A DNA stretch of 64,000 nt from Polyangia bacterium. GTDB lineage: Bacteria; Myxococcota_A; Polyangia; Nannocystales; Nannocystaceae. The DNA lies in the NCBI GenBank assembly GCA_030430565.1, contig JAUIKS010000006.1, positions 62,001 to 126,000 on the forward strand, in the 5' to 3' direction. Each line of letters opens with the position of its first letter. Position 1 is the first letter of the stretch. A program made the position numbers and the translations under genes. Positions 20,623 to 29,692 of the stretch are shown here, in pieces. Below the pieces are notes generated by a model. The model had not been told where the DNA came from. It made no database searches and saw only the letters and a list, made by a program, of their open reading frames with translations.

Positions 20623-21648
20623 ATGACCAAACCCGCCAAAGGCCCGGATTTCCCCCCTACCGAGCTCTCGCCAGAAGACCTCAAGCGGCACTTTCCCGAC
20701 AAGGACGAGGTGCTCAAGCACTACCGGGAGATGCTGCGAATTCGCCGCTTTGAGGAGGCGGCCGCCCGCGCCTACACGCGCGGCAAGATCAGCGGGTTTT
20801 TGCATCTGTACATCGGCCAGGAGGCGATCGCGGTGGCGACCGCCGAGGCCATTCAGCCCGGCGATCGCGTGGTCTCGACCTACCGAACCCACGGCATGGC
20901 GCTCGCGCTCGGCTCGCCCGCCGGGCCGTGCATGGCGGAGCTGTTCGGCAAGAAGGACGGGCTCGTCGGGGGGATCGGCGGCTCGATGCACTTCTTCGAT
21001 CGTGATCGCGGCATGTGGGGCGGCTACGCGATCGTCGGCAACCACATCCCGGTGGCGGCCGGGCACGCGTTCGCGTCGAAGTACAGCGACGACGGCAAGG
21101 TCACGCTGTGCTTCATGGGCGACGGCGCGGTCGGCATTGGACCTGTTCATGAGGGCATGACGCTCTCGGGGCTGTGGGACCTCCCAATCGTCTTCGTGGT
21201 CGAGAACAACCGGTTCTCGATGGGCACGCCGCTGCACCGCACGATCCCCGTGGAGGACATCACCGCGCGGGCCAAGGGCTACGGCTTCGCCTCCGATCGC
21301 TTCCAGGTCACCAGCGTGACCGCGACGCGCGATCGCCTGAAGGAGGCGATCGAGCGCGCGCGCGAGAACCGTCAGCCGACGCTGATCGAGATGATCACCT
21401 ACCGCTTCCGCGGGCACTCGATGAGCGACCCCGCCAAGTACCGGCAAAAAGACGAGGTCAGCGCGTGGCGCAAGCAGGACCCGCTCGAGCGGGCGACCGA
21501 CGCGCTGCAGACGCTCTACGGCATGTCCGAGGAGGAGCTGGAGGCGATCGACGACGGCATCGTCGAGGAGATGGCCGAGGCCTCGCGCTTCGCCGACGCG
21601 TCCCCGCAACCTGACCCCGAGGCCCGCTTCGCCAACATCATCGTCTAG
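20623..21648 (+). CDS. pdhA: Pyruvate dehydrogenase E1 component, alpha subunit
   Basis: 341 residues from ATG 20623. The thiamine-pyrophosphate motif GDGAVGIGPVHEGM with the following ENN is intact, as is the RFEEAAARAYTRGKISGF N-terminal block and the phosphorylation-loop region (YRFRGHSMSDPAKYR). With the next two genes it forms the E1alpha-E1beta-E2 set that turns a 2-oxoacid into acyl-CoA. The strong similarity of IGGSMHFF and SMGTPLHR to pyruvate dehydrogenases favours pyruvate over branched substrates. It is divergent from bioB, with about 180 bases for two promoters. Confidence 0.93.
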   Translation: MTKPAKGPDFPPTELSPEDLKRHFPDKDEVLKHYREMLRIRRFEEAAARAYTRGKISGFLHLYIGQEAIAVATAEAIQPGDRVVSTYRTHGMALALGSPAGPCMAELFGKKDGLVGGIGGSMHFFDRDRGMWGGYAIVGNHIPVAAGHAFASKYSDDGKVTLCFMGDGAVGIGPVHEGMTLSGLWDLPIVFVVENNRFSMGTPLHRTIPVEDITARAKGYGFASDRFQVTSVTATRDRLKEAIERARENRQPTLIEMITYRFRGHSMSDPAKYRQKDEVSAWRKQDPLERATDALQTLYGMSEEELEAIDDGIVEEMAEASRFADASPQPDPEARFANIIV

Positions 21649-21702
21649 CGGCGCGAGCGCTGAGCTAGCTAGGTAGTCGGTACGAGACAGGAGACACTCC
21701 CA

Positions 21703-22683
21703 ATGCCAGTCATCCAGATCCGTCAAGCCATCCGCGACGCCATGCGCGAGGAGATGCAGCGCGACGAGCGCGTGTTCCTCATGGGCGAAGAGGTCGGGCA
21801 CTACAACGGCGCGTACAAGGCCAGCGAGGGGCTGCTCGAGGAGTTCGGCGAGCGCCGAGTGGTCGACACGCCGATCGTCGAGACCGGCTTCGCCGGCGTC
21901 GGCATCGGCGCCGCGATGTGCGGGCTGCGGCCGATCATCGAGTTCATGACGTTTAACTTCTCGGCGGTCGCGTTTGACCAGATCTTGAACAACGCGAGCA
22001 AGATCCGGCACATGACCAACGGGCAATTTAGCGTCCCGATCGTGTTCCGCGGACCCAACGCGGCCGCGCACATGCTCGGCTCCACGCACAGCCAGGCCTT
22101 CGAAGCCTTCTACGCCCACATCCCGGGCCTCAAGGTGGTCGCGGTGGCGACGCCCTACGACGCCAAGGGCCTGCTGAAGAGCGCGATCCGGGACGAGAAC
22201 CCCGTGGTCTTCCTCGAGAGCGAGCTGATGTACGCCGTGAAGGGCGAGGTGCCCGAGGACGAGTACCTCATCGAGATCGGCAAGGCCGACATCAAGCGGC
22301 CGGGCGACGAGGTCACCGTCATCACGTGGGGGCAGGGCGTCCCCGTCGCGCTGAAGGCGGCCGAGCTCGCCGAGAAGGAAGGCATCGACGCCGAGGTCAT
22401 CGATCTTCGCACGCTGCGCCCGCTCGACGACGAGGCGATCATCAACAGCGTCAAGAAGACCAACCGCTGCGCGCTCGTCTACCACGGCTGGCCCTACGGC
22501 GGCGTCGGGGCCGAGATCGTCACGCGGATCCAGGAGCTCGCCTTCGACTGGCTCGACGCGCCGGTCGCTCGCGCGTGCTACGAGGACGTGCCGTTCCCCT
22601 ACGCGGAGAACCTCGAGGACATGTGCATCCCGCAGCCCGAGCGCGCGCTCGAGGCCATCAAGAAGGTCTGCTACCGGACCTGA
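21703..22683 (+). CDS. pdhB: Pyruvate dehydrogenase E1 component, beta subunit
   Basis: 326 residues, typical for the beta chain. Recognised by MREEMQRDERVFLMGEEVG, VDTPIVETGFAGVGIGAA, RPIIEFMTFNFS, HSQAFEAFYAHIPGLKVV and the C-terminal VARACYEDVPFPYAENLED. The subunit completes the E1 active site, contributing the glutamate that activates TPP and docking to E2. GGAGA precedes the ATG closely. It lies 54 bases after pdhA and 53 before the E2 gene. Confidence 0.95.
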   Translation: MPVIQIRQAIRDAMREEMQRDERVFLMGEEVGHYNGAYKASEGLLEEFGERRVVDTPIVETGFAGVGIGAAMCGLRPIIEFMTFNFSAVAFDQILNNASKIRHMTNGQFSVPIVFRGPNAAAHMLGSTHSQAFEAFYAHIPGLKVVAVATPYDAKGLLKSAIRDENPVVFLESELMYAVKGEVPEDEYLIEIGKADIKRPGDEVTVITWGQGVPVALKAAELAEKEGIDAEVIDLRTLRPLDDEAIINSVKKTNRCALVYHGWPYGGVGAEIVTRIQELAFDWLDAPVARACYEDVPFPYAENLEDMCIPQPERALEAIKKVCYRT

Positions 22684-22736
22684 GCGCAAGCTCGTTTTCC
22701 CCACGACCTCTCACCCGATCGTCCCAGAGCAATCCC

Positions 22737-24062
22737 ATGGCAACAGTAGTCGAGCTGCCCCGCCTCACCGACACGATGGAAGAAGGCGTTATCGCGCAGT
22801 GGCGCGTGGCGCTAGGCGAGAAGGTCAAGCGTGGCCAGGTCATCGCCGAGATCGAGACCGACAAGGCGACGATGGAGTTCGAGTCCTTCGACGCCGGCTA
22901 CGTGCTCAAGCTCGTCGCCGAGGAGGGCGAGACCCTCGCGCTCGGCGCCCCGATCGCCGTGCTCGGCAAAGAAGGTGAGGATCCGGAGGCGGCGCTCGCG
23001 GCCTTTAAGCCGTCCGCCGAGCCCGCCGCCGCTGAGGAGGATGTCGTCCCCGACGAGGCGCCCGAGGAGCCCGAGCCGGCGCCGGCGCCGGCGTCGAGCT
23101 CGGCCGCCGCGACCACCGTCATCGCGGATCCAAGCGCCGACGCGCCCGACAGCGATCGTATCCCGGCCTCGCCGCTCGCCCGTCGCCTGGCGCGAGAGGC
23201 AGGTATTCCGCTGTCCGCGATCGCTGGCTCCGGCCCGCACGGCCGCGTCATCAAGGCTGACGTCGAGCGCGCCGTCGCGGAGGGCGTCACGCCGCCCGCG
23301 CAAGCGCCCGCGCGAGCGCCGGGCGTCACCGTCTCGGCCGAGACGGACGAGCACGGCCGCCCCTACGTCAGCAAGGCCGACCGCACCATCCCGCTCTCGC
23401 AGATGCGCAAGACCATCGTCAAGCGCATGGGCCAGAGCAAGCGCGAAGCGCCGCACATCTACCTGACCATGCCGATCCGAATGGATCGAGTCGTAGCGAT
23501 GCGCAAAGAGCTCAACGCCGCGCTCAAGGATCAGGGCGCCAAGGTCAGCTTCAACGACTTCATCCTCAAGGCGGTCGCCCGGGCCCTGCGCGTGCACCCA
23601 CGCGTCAACGCGACCTACACGCCCGAGGGCATCGTCGAGTACGGCGACGTGCACATCGGCGTCGCGGTCGCGCTCGACGACGGCCTGATCGTCCCGGTCG
23701 TGCGTCACGCCGATCAGAAGAGCATCAAGGCGATCGCGCTCGAGGTCCGAGACCTCGCCGGCCGCGCCAAGGAGCGCAAGCTCAAGCCCGCCGAGATGAG
23801 CGGCAGCACCTTCACCGTCACCAACCTCGGCATGTACGGGATCGAGGAGTTCATGGCGGTCATCAACCCCGGCGAGGGCGGGATCCTGGCGGTCGGCGCG
23901 ATCGTCGACGAGTGCGTGCCCGTCGACGGTCAAGTCACGATCCAGAAGCGCATGCGCGTGACGCTGTGCAGCGATCACCGCGCCTTCGACGGGGCCGACA
24001 ACGCGCAGTTCCTCGCCACGCTCCGCAGCCTGCTCGAGCAGCCGATGTCGCTCTTCGCCTAA
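22737..24062 (+). CDS. pdhC: Dihydrolipoyl acetyltransferase, E2 component
   Basis: 441 residues from ATG 22737. One N-terminal lipoyl domain (lipoyl Lys ~42 in ETDKATMEF), an Ala/Pro/Glu linker, a peripheral-subunit-binding domain (SPLARRLAREAGIPL, GSGPHGRVIKADVE) and the trimeric catalytic domain ending SDHRAFDGA (catalytic His ~413 and Asp-Gly). It moves the acetyl group to CoA. No E3 (lipoamide dehydrogenase) gene follows; the E3 must be encoded elsewhere. The gene stops about 30 bases before a hairpin oriented for the opposite strand. Confidence 0.94.
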   Translation: MATVVELPRLTDTMEEGVIAQWRVALGEKVKRGQVIAEIETDKATMEFESFDAGYVLKLVAEEGETLALGAPIAVLGKEGEDPEAALAAFKPSAEPAAAEEDVVPDEAPEEPEPAPAPASSSAAATTVIADPSADAPDSDRIPASPLARRLAREAGIPLSAIAGSGPHGRVIKADVERAVAEGVTPPAQAPARAPGVTVSAETDEHGRPYVSKADRTIPLSQMRKTIVKRMGQSKREAPHIYLTMPIRMDRVVAMRKELNAALKDQGAKVSFNDFILKAVARALRVHPRVNATYTPEGIVEYGDVHIGVAVALDDGLIVPVVRHADQKSIKAIALEVRDLAGRAKERKLKPAEMSGSTFTVTNLGMYGIEEFMAVINPGEGGILAVGAIVDECVPVDGQVTIQKRMRVTLCSDHRAFDGADNAQFLATLRSLLEQPMSLFA

Positions 24063-24084
24063 CCTGGCGATTGCGACATGTCCC

Positions 24085-24120
24085 AAAAAAAGATCCCGCG
24101 AGGGGCGGCCTCGCGGGATC
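24085..24120 (-). terminator. Intrinsic terminator of the ADYC lipoprotein gene
   Basis: A perfect 12-bp stem (GATCCCGCGAGG at 24092-24103, CCTCGCGGGATC at 24109-24120) has an A7 run on its left on the plus strand. Read on the minus strand it is a strong stem followed by T7, a textbook rho-independent terminator for the leftward gene ending at 24162. For the rightward E2 gene it offers only the stem. Confidence 0.88.
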
Positions 24121-24161
24121 GTGTGGTGGTTGGAGGGCGGGGCGATCGGCGCCCCTGCAAT

Positions 24162-25106
24162 TCAGTCCGTGGGGAGCGCCCGGGTCACGAACATCACGGC
24201 CGGGTCGGCGAGCACCTCATCCGTGCAGGGTGGGGGCTGACAGGGCAGCCCGTTCACGTTGACGAAGGTCTTGCGCGGGTTGTTGAGGCAGACGACGCCG
24301 CTGTCGTTCCAGCCGGCCTCGACGGGCCAGGCGGTGTCGTGCGTCAGGTTGCCGTCGTCCGACTCGATGTCGATGGGGGTGCCGGTCACCGTGTGGCTCA
24401 CGCCGTCGCCGCAGTAGTCGGCCCGGTACATGCGGACCATCGCCTCGTGGTGCGGGTCGTCCTCGTGGTAGCCGTGCTCCGTGGCCTTCGCGATCGAGGA
24501 GCCGCGGCAGGCGAACAGCGCGTTGTCTGCGTTGTTGATGCGCTGCCCCGTGCTGACATCGTAGGCGCCCGTCAGCAGCGCGGCCTTGACCGGGTTGCCG
24601 TCGGCGTCCTTGCAGAGGTCGTCCCACGCTTCGGCGCCGAGCTCACGCCACTGAACGCGCATGAACTCAGTGATGCCCCCGTCTTCGAGCTGCGAGAGCT
24701 TGATCTGGTACACGACGTCGTCGATCTTGAAGCGCACCTTGATCTTGTCGGAGTTCGAGACTTTCTGCTTGCCGTTGGGCCTGGTGACCTCGAGCTTGCC
24801 ATCGTCGTTGATGTGAACGCCGATGATGTCGGGGATGTCGTTGAGCAGCCAGTCGGTGAAGTCGGGGCCGTTCCAGTCGGTGCCGTTCCAGTCGGTGCCG
24901 TTCCAGTCGGTGCCGTTCCAGTCAGTCCCGTTGGGGTTGATCGTTCGGAAGGTGATCAGCTCCTCGCCGTCGACGATCGTGCGGATGACTTCATCGGGCA
25001 GCTGGGTCTCGCTCTCTACGAACTGGTCGATCTTGTTCTCGTTGCAGCCGGCGGTGAAGAGCACCCCGGCGAGGGCGAGCATGGAGAACTTGACCAGTGT
25101 ACGCAT
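24162..25106 (-). CDS. ADYC-domain lipoprotein with NGTDW repeats
   Basis: 314 residues from ATG 25106; an alternative start three codons upstream exists. The signal peptide ends in the lipobox FTAGC. Residues ~50-75 hold four NGTDW-type pentapeptide repeats, then a domain of about 230 residues with MYRADYCGDGVSHTVTGTPI, the signature of the ADYC domain family, and scattered Cys (QRINNADNALFACRG, GVVCLNNPRKTF, CQPPPC). ADYC proteins are known mainly from myxobacteria and have no assigned activity. A terminator follows, and an AT-rich inverted repeat lies about 85 bases upstream. Confidence 0.78.
   Translation of the reverse strand: MRTLVKFSMLALAGVLFTAGCNENKIDQFVESETQLPDEVIRTIVDGEELITFRTINPNGTDWNGTDWNGTDWNGTDWNGPDFTDWLLNDIPDIIGVHINDDGKLEVTRPNGKQKVSNSDKIKVRFKIDDVVYQIKLSQLEDGGITEFMRVQWRELGAEAWDDLCKDADGNPVKAALLTGAYDVSTGQRINNADNALFACRGSSIAKATEHGYHEDDPHHEAMVRMYRADYCGDGVSHTVTGTPIDIESDDGNLTHDTAWPVEAGWNDSGVVCLNNPRKTFVNVNGLPCQPPPCTDEVLADPAVMFVTRALPTD
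24868..24927. repeat. Four tandem 15-bp units encoding NGTDW
   Basis: Three identical CCGTTCCAGTCGGTG units and a fourth with two changes, on the plus strand, encode the minus-strand pentapeptide repeat of the ADYC lipoprotein. Confidence 0.9.
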
Positions 25107-25744
25107 CACTACCACCTTTGGAACCGTCGGAGCACATAAAACCGCGCCCCAGACACCTCACAGTCTATGGGGAAGCCGTTATCCCGCAAGATTAAATCTC
25201 GATATTTAATCAACGCATTTGGTTCGAGGATGAATCGAGCAAAAAAGTCACAAACGCCGGTTTCGGGACCGGGTGACGCTGTTGCGGGCTGCCTCGTCGT
25301 TCGCGCTTTGGGGCGTTTCGCGGCGTACATACAGCGAGGATATTGTGGGTATTGTCATCTGTGGCGAACTTGTACACGACTGTCGCTCGGCGCCCTCAGA
25401 TCCTCGTCGATGTCGGCGGCGAGTGGCAGATTGATTTGCGCCCAAGCTGGCACTTGGGACAATTCGCTACGCGCGTCGGTGAGCCGAGCGTCGCGCCGCG
25501 GCCGCACCTTCGCGGTTGCGCCCTCTCCTCAGCCGAGGACCCTCGGCAGCTGCGGACGGCGCGACGTCGTTCGGGGCGAGATGGGACGGAGTCTAGCGAG
25601 ACCGGTTGGCCGGTAGTTCACGGAGAATTCATGATCATGTCTTAATGATCAGGTGTGTGTGTTCGGGTCGCGTCGTCGCGCGTTACGCAAGCTGTCGAGT
25701 GCGCCTGCCGCGTCGCCCTCGAATTCTCTTCCGCGACCCGAGCG
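25107..25744. other. Intergenic region between the giant kinase and the ADYC gene
   Basis: About 640 bases downstream of the kinase stop and upstream of the ADYC start. Composition drops in GC around 25180-25240. Apart from the AT-rich inverted repeat listed separately I see no motif. Overlapping open frames here lack any family resemblance. Confidence 0.5.
25190..25211. promoter_or_regulatory. AT-rich inverted repeat, possible operator
   Basis: GATTAAAT (25190-25197), six bases, then ATTTAATC (25204-25211): a perfect 8-bp inverted repeat in an AT island of a very GC-rich region. It lies 84-105 bases upstream of the ADYC lipoprotein ATG on the minus strand, a suitable place for a dimeric regulator. 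No regulator can be named. Confidence 0.45.
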
Positions 25745-28700
25745 CTACTCGCTCGCCCGCCCGCCGAACGGGGCGCACACGCGGAAGCCGGCCCGCGAGT
25801 CGCGGAGCGTCGGCGGCACGACGGAGCGATTCGTCGTCCGGGCCATGGCCTCCGTAAAGAGGAACCCGCCGCCGCGCCCTACGTACTCGTCCTTGGTGAG
25901 GACCGACGATGTCCACTCGATCGTGTTGCCCGCCATGTCGTCGAGGCCGAAGGGGCTGCGCGAGATGGGGTAGGAGCCGACCGCGTCTGCGCCGACGGCG
26001 GGGAGGTCCTTGTTGTAGGTCATGTCGATGTTGCCGTCCTGGGGGTCGAAGGCGTAGCCGTGGGGGAAGATCCGGTCATCAGCGCCGCGGGCGGCTCGCT
26101 CCCACTCGAGCTCCGAGCAGAGCCGGGCGCCTGGGACGCGGGTGGTGCGGTCAAGCCACTCGACGTAGCGCTGGATATCGGCGGGGGTGATGCCGCTGAC
26201 GGGCATGTCGAGCCAGCGGTGGGATTTTCGGCGGGCGCGTGTGGGGTAGACGATGGCTTGGTCCTGGGTGGCGACGTAGCGCTTGTCGGCGCGACCGAGG
26301 GTGAGTCGCCAGGTGCCGTCGGGGAGGCGCTCTAAGTGCTGGATGATGCCCTGGGCGTCGACTCGTGGGTTGAGCGCGGAGGCCTCGTTGGGGGGGAGCG
26401 TATCGAGGAACTCGATCCACTCGCCGAAGGTGACCTCGTGCTGGGAGATGAGGTACGCGTCGGTGCGAACGCGGTGGAACGGGGGCGCGTCGAGGAAGGC
26501 CTTTCGCATGACCTCATCGGCGCTGCCGAAGGGGGCGAGGCCGGGGGGGATGTAGACGAAGCCCGCCGGTATCGCGTCGGGTGTAGGTAGGTCGAGGGTG
26601 ATGGTGACGGTGGCGTCGCGCTCTGCGACGAAGGGGTACAGGACGGTGGCGCGCTCGGGGAGGGTGGCGGTCAGGCGGTAGCTGCCCTGCGCGAGCTCGG
26701 GGAGCTCGATCGGCGCGACGCCGAGCTCACGTGGAGGTCCAGGGAGGAGCTGACGGAGGCCGTTCTCTTCATAGCGCTCGAGCGTCAGGGTCGCGCCCGG
26801 GGGAGAGGTAGCGACGGAGAGCTTGCTGGGCGCGTACCAGCGGGCCACGCGGCTGCGGTCGCGATCGTAGAGCTTGAGGCGCTCGACGAGTTCGCGTTTT
26901 TGCCGGTCGTTGCGTGTACGTTCGGCCAGCAGCGCGCGCTCGTAGAGGGTGTCGCCGAGGATGTCGCGGAGGTCGGGGCGGTCGGCGTCGAGCGTTAGCG
27001 CCGACTCGATCTCGCGGGCCGCGGTCGCGTAGGCGGTGTCGCTCTCAACCGCGAGTTCCTTTGTCTTCTCCCATAGCGCCTCGCCTTCAGAGACAGCGGC
27101 CGCGTCGAACTTGGCGAGCGCGTTCTTGCGCTGGACCTCCATCCGCTCGCCGGCGCTGGTCGCCGTCGACCGATGCTCCTCCGCGGCCGTCACGTGGGCG
27201 TTGACGCGCTGCTGCAGCGCGCGGTACGACTGGTAGCGTACGCCCGCGTAGGTCAGCACCAGGAGCGTCGGCACCGCGATGATGATGGCGCGTCGTCGTC
27301 GTCGGCTGCGGGCGACCGCGCGCACGCTGGCGTCGAGGAATTCTCGCTCGAGCGGGCGCAGCGTGATGCGCTCGAGGCGGTCGGCCTCGTCGACCTGCTC
27401 CCCGGTCCACAGCGCGGAGCTCGCTCGAGCGAGGCGCTTCCACTCGTTGGCGGACTGCCCGAGCCGGTGCCGAAGCTCGCGGATGTCTCGCTCCTCGTCG
27501 AGCCAGTGGCGCAGCGTGCCCCAGCCGTTGATCAGCGCCTCGTGGGCGATCTCGTAGACGATTCCGGAGGGCGACTCGCGCGCGACGAGCAGGCGCCCGC
27601 CGACCATGGCCTCGAGTGAGGACTTGGCCGCCTCGTGGATGTCCTCTAGGTCATCCGCGCCGAGGCTCGCGCGGGTGTCGTCAATCGTGACGAGGCGCAT
27701 CAGCAGCTTGCGCGCGGCGAGCCGCTGTGTCGCGTTGAGCGAGGCGAGCAGGCCGTCGGCGTGCCGCGCGAGCGCCCCGGTGACGCCGCCGATCCGGCGC
27801 AGCTCGGCGGCCGTGATGACGCTCGCGCCCTTGGCCCGGACCTCCCACAGCTCCGCGAGCGCGAACTGGAGGATCGGCAGGCTGCCCTCTTTGCCGGCGA
27901 CGACGAGGTCCTCGATGAGCGCCTCGGACTCGTAGCGGACGCCGCGGGTCTGCGCGGGCCCGACGATCGCCTCGCGGATGCCGTCCTCGGTGAGCGGCCG
28001 CAGGAGGTAGATGGCGCGCGAGAGCTCGTCGCCCAGGTACGGGACCTGGGCGGTGCGGGTCAGGAAGTCGCCGCGGACCGACGCGAGCACGCGGACGCCG
28101 GGGATCCCGGCGGCCATCTGGGCGAGGATCTTGCCGACGATCTCGGCCTCTCCGGGGTCGGCGATGGTGACGAGCTCCTCGAGCTGGTCGACGAACAAGA
28201 GCCGACCCGCCGCGCGCCCGAGCTGCTGGTGGAGCAGCCAGCCGAGCTTCTCGGGCTCAGACTCGACGATCGGCATCACGCGCTCCTCGTCGAGGTCGAA
28301 GAGCGTGCCGAGCAGCGCCAGCAGCGAGCGCAGCGGGTGGCGGCCCGGCATCATCGCGGCCCAGCTCCAGCTGCGCTCGGGCTCGAAGGCGCCCTCGACG
28401 ACGAGCGGCGCGACGCCGGCGCGGCACAGCGAGGACTTACCGACGCCGGAGTCGCCGGCGACGAGCACGAAGGACTCGGAGCGCAGCCGGTCGAGGACGG
28501 CCCGGATCTCGGCGCCGCGCCCAAAGAACAGGTTGCGGTGCTTGGCCTGGAACGCCTGCAGGCCGCGGTACGGGTTACCGGCCGCGACCTGCGGCTGCTG
28601 CTCGACGACGAGCACGGCCTCGAGCGCCTCGCGCAGCTCGTCGCCGGAGCGGTAGCGGGCGCTGGCCCGGGGCTGCATGCACTTCTCGACGATCGCGGCG

Positions 28701-29692
28701 AGCCGCTCGTCGACGGCGGGCGCGAGCTCGTGAAGCGCGGGCGGGGTGCCGCGCTGCACTCGCTCCGAGAGCTCGTCGGGCGTGTGGGCGGGGTAGGGCG
28801 GCCGCCCGGTGCAGAGGATGAACATCAAGACGCCGAGCGCGTACACGTCGGTCTCGCGCGTGGCGGGCTCCGAGCGCCACAGCTCCGGCGCCATGTAGTG
28901 GGGCGTGCCGACGAAGTTGTCGCTGCGCGAGACCTCGGACTGCTGGCGCACGCGCCCCTGCGAGTCCGTCAGCCGCTCGAGCAGAGCGGTCGGCGCGGTC
29001 GAGGAGAGCGAGTCTCCGGGGTCGGGCACGGGCCGCTGCGCGCGGCTCGACCCGCGGGGCCTGCTGACGTGCAAGACGTCGGAGTCCCCCCCGGGGTCCC
29101 GGGTTTCCTCGTGCGGCGTGCGGGCGGCCGCCGGTCGCGGCGCGGCGCTCGCCTCGAGCTTGGCGAGGCCGAAGTCGACGAGCTTGACCGCGCCGGTCGA
29201 CTCGTTGAGGATCGCGTTCGCGAGCTTGATGTCGCGGTGGAGCACGCCCTGGCGATGGGCGGCCGCGAGCCCGCGCGCGAGGCCGATCGCGAACTCGAGC
29301 GCGCGTCGCCAGGGGATCGGCAGCGAGAACTCGTGCAGGCTCTTGCCGCGGATGTACTCGGTGACGAGGAAGGTCCGCCCGTCGAGCTCGCCGACGCGGT
29401 AGATCCCCATGACGTTGGGGTGCTGCAGCCGCGCGATCGCGCGGGCCTCGACGACGAAGCGCGCGCGCGAGCTCGCGGTCTGGCTCGCGGTGTGGAACTT
29501 GATCGCGACCGCCCGGTCGAGCAGCCGGTCGTGCGCGAGGAAGACCTGCCCCGAGGATCCTCCGCCGAGGAACTCGACGAGCCGGTACTCATCGAACTCC
29601 TCGGGCGGCAGCCACATGACCGCGCTCGACTGACTCCCTTCGCTCCGTGAAGACGGGTTCTCGCTCGGCATCTGCCGCACCGGGAGCTCCAT
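25745..29692 (-). CDS. Ser/Thr kinase - nSTAND1 NTPase - PEGA - FGE-sulfatase fusion protein
   Basis: 1315 residues. Hanks-type kinase at ~35-340: Gly loop LGGGSSGQVFLAHD, Lys in VAIKFH, HRDIKLANAI, DFGLAK and GTPHYMAPE are intact, so it should be active. An nSTAND1-type NTPase module follows (~372-800) with FGRGAEIRAVL, P-loop GDSGVGKSSL and Walker B LLFVDQLEEL. One membrane helix lies near 805-822, so the rest is periplasmic: a charged helical stretch, a PEGA-like domain (~957-1040, SVATSPPGATLTLE) and a formylglycine-generating-enzyme-like domain (~1044-1310, PPGLAPFGS, GARLCSELEWERAARG, GNTIEWTSS, RAGFRVCAPFG). The FGE part shows only two cysteines, so true FGly formation is doubtful. Likely a transmembrane signalling or ligand-sensing hub. 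Confidence 0.92.
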   Translation of the reverse strand: MELPVRQMPSENPSSRSEGSQSSAVMWLPPEEFDEYRLVEFLGGGSSGQVFLAHDRLLDRAVAIKFHTASQTASSRARFVVEARAIARLQHPNVMGIYRVGELDGRTFLVTEYIRGKSLHEFSLPIPWRRALEFAIGLARGLAAAHRQGVLHRDIKLANAILNESTGAVKLVDFGLAKLEASAAPRPAAARTPHEETRDPGGDSDVLHVSRPRGSSRAQRPVPDPGDSLSSTAPTALLERLTDSQGRVRQQSEVSRSDNFVGTPHYMAPELWRSEPATRETDVYALGVLMFILCTGRPPYPAHTPDELSERVQRGTPPALHELAPAVDERLAAIVEKCMQPRASARYRSGDELREALEAVLVVEQQPQVAAGNPYRGLQAFQAKHRNLFFGRGAEIRAVLDRLRSESFVLVAGDSGVGKSSLCRAGVAPLVVEGAFEPERSWSWAAMMPGRHPLRSLLALLGTLFDLDEERVMPIVESEPEKLGWLLHQQLGRAAGRLLFVDQLEELVTIADPGEAEIVGKILAQMAAGIPGVRVLASVRGDFLTRTAQVPYLGDELSRAIYLLRPLTEDGIREAIVGPAQTRGVRYESEALIEDLVVAGKEGSLPILQFALAELWEVRAKGASVITAAELRRIGGVTGALARHADGLLASLNATQRLAARKLLMRLVTIDDTRASLGADDLEDIHEAAKSSLEAMVGGRLLVARESPSGIVYEIAHEALINGWGTLRHWLDEERDIRELRHRLGQSANEWKRLARASSALWTGEQVDEADRLERITLRPLEREFLDASVRAVARSRRRRRAIIIAVPTLLVLTYAGVRYQSYRALQQRVNAHVTAAEEHRSTATSAGERMEVQRKNALAKFDAAAVSEGEALWEKTKELAVESDTAYATAAREIESALTLDADRPDLRDILGDTLYERALLAERTRNDRQKRELVERLKLYDRDRSRVARWYAPSKLSVATSPPGATLTLERYEENGLRQLLPGPPRELGVAPIELPELAQGSYRLTATLPERATVLYPFVAERDATVTITLDLPTPDAIPAGFVYIPPGLAPFGSADEVMRKAFLDAPPFHRVRTDAYLISQHEVTFGEWIEFLDTLPPNEASALNPRVDAQGIIQHLERLPDGTWRLTLGRADKRYVATQDQAIVYPTRARRKSHRWLDMPVSGITPADIQRYVEWLDRTTRVPGARLCSELEWERAARGADDRIFPHGYAFDPQDGNIDMTYNKDLPAVGADAVGSYPISRSPFGLDDMAGNTIEWTSSVLTKDEYVGRGGGFLFTEAMARTTNRSVVPPTLRDSRAGFRVCAPFGGRASE

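Noticed and set aside
25655..26335. Open frame antisense to the giant kinase
   Set aside because: Overlaps the FGE-like coding sequence, which is well supported.
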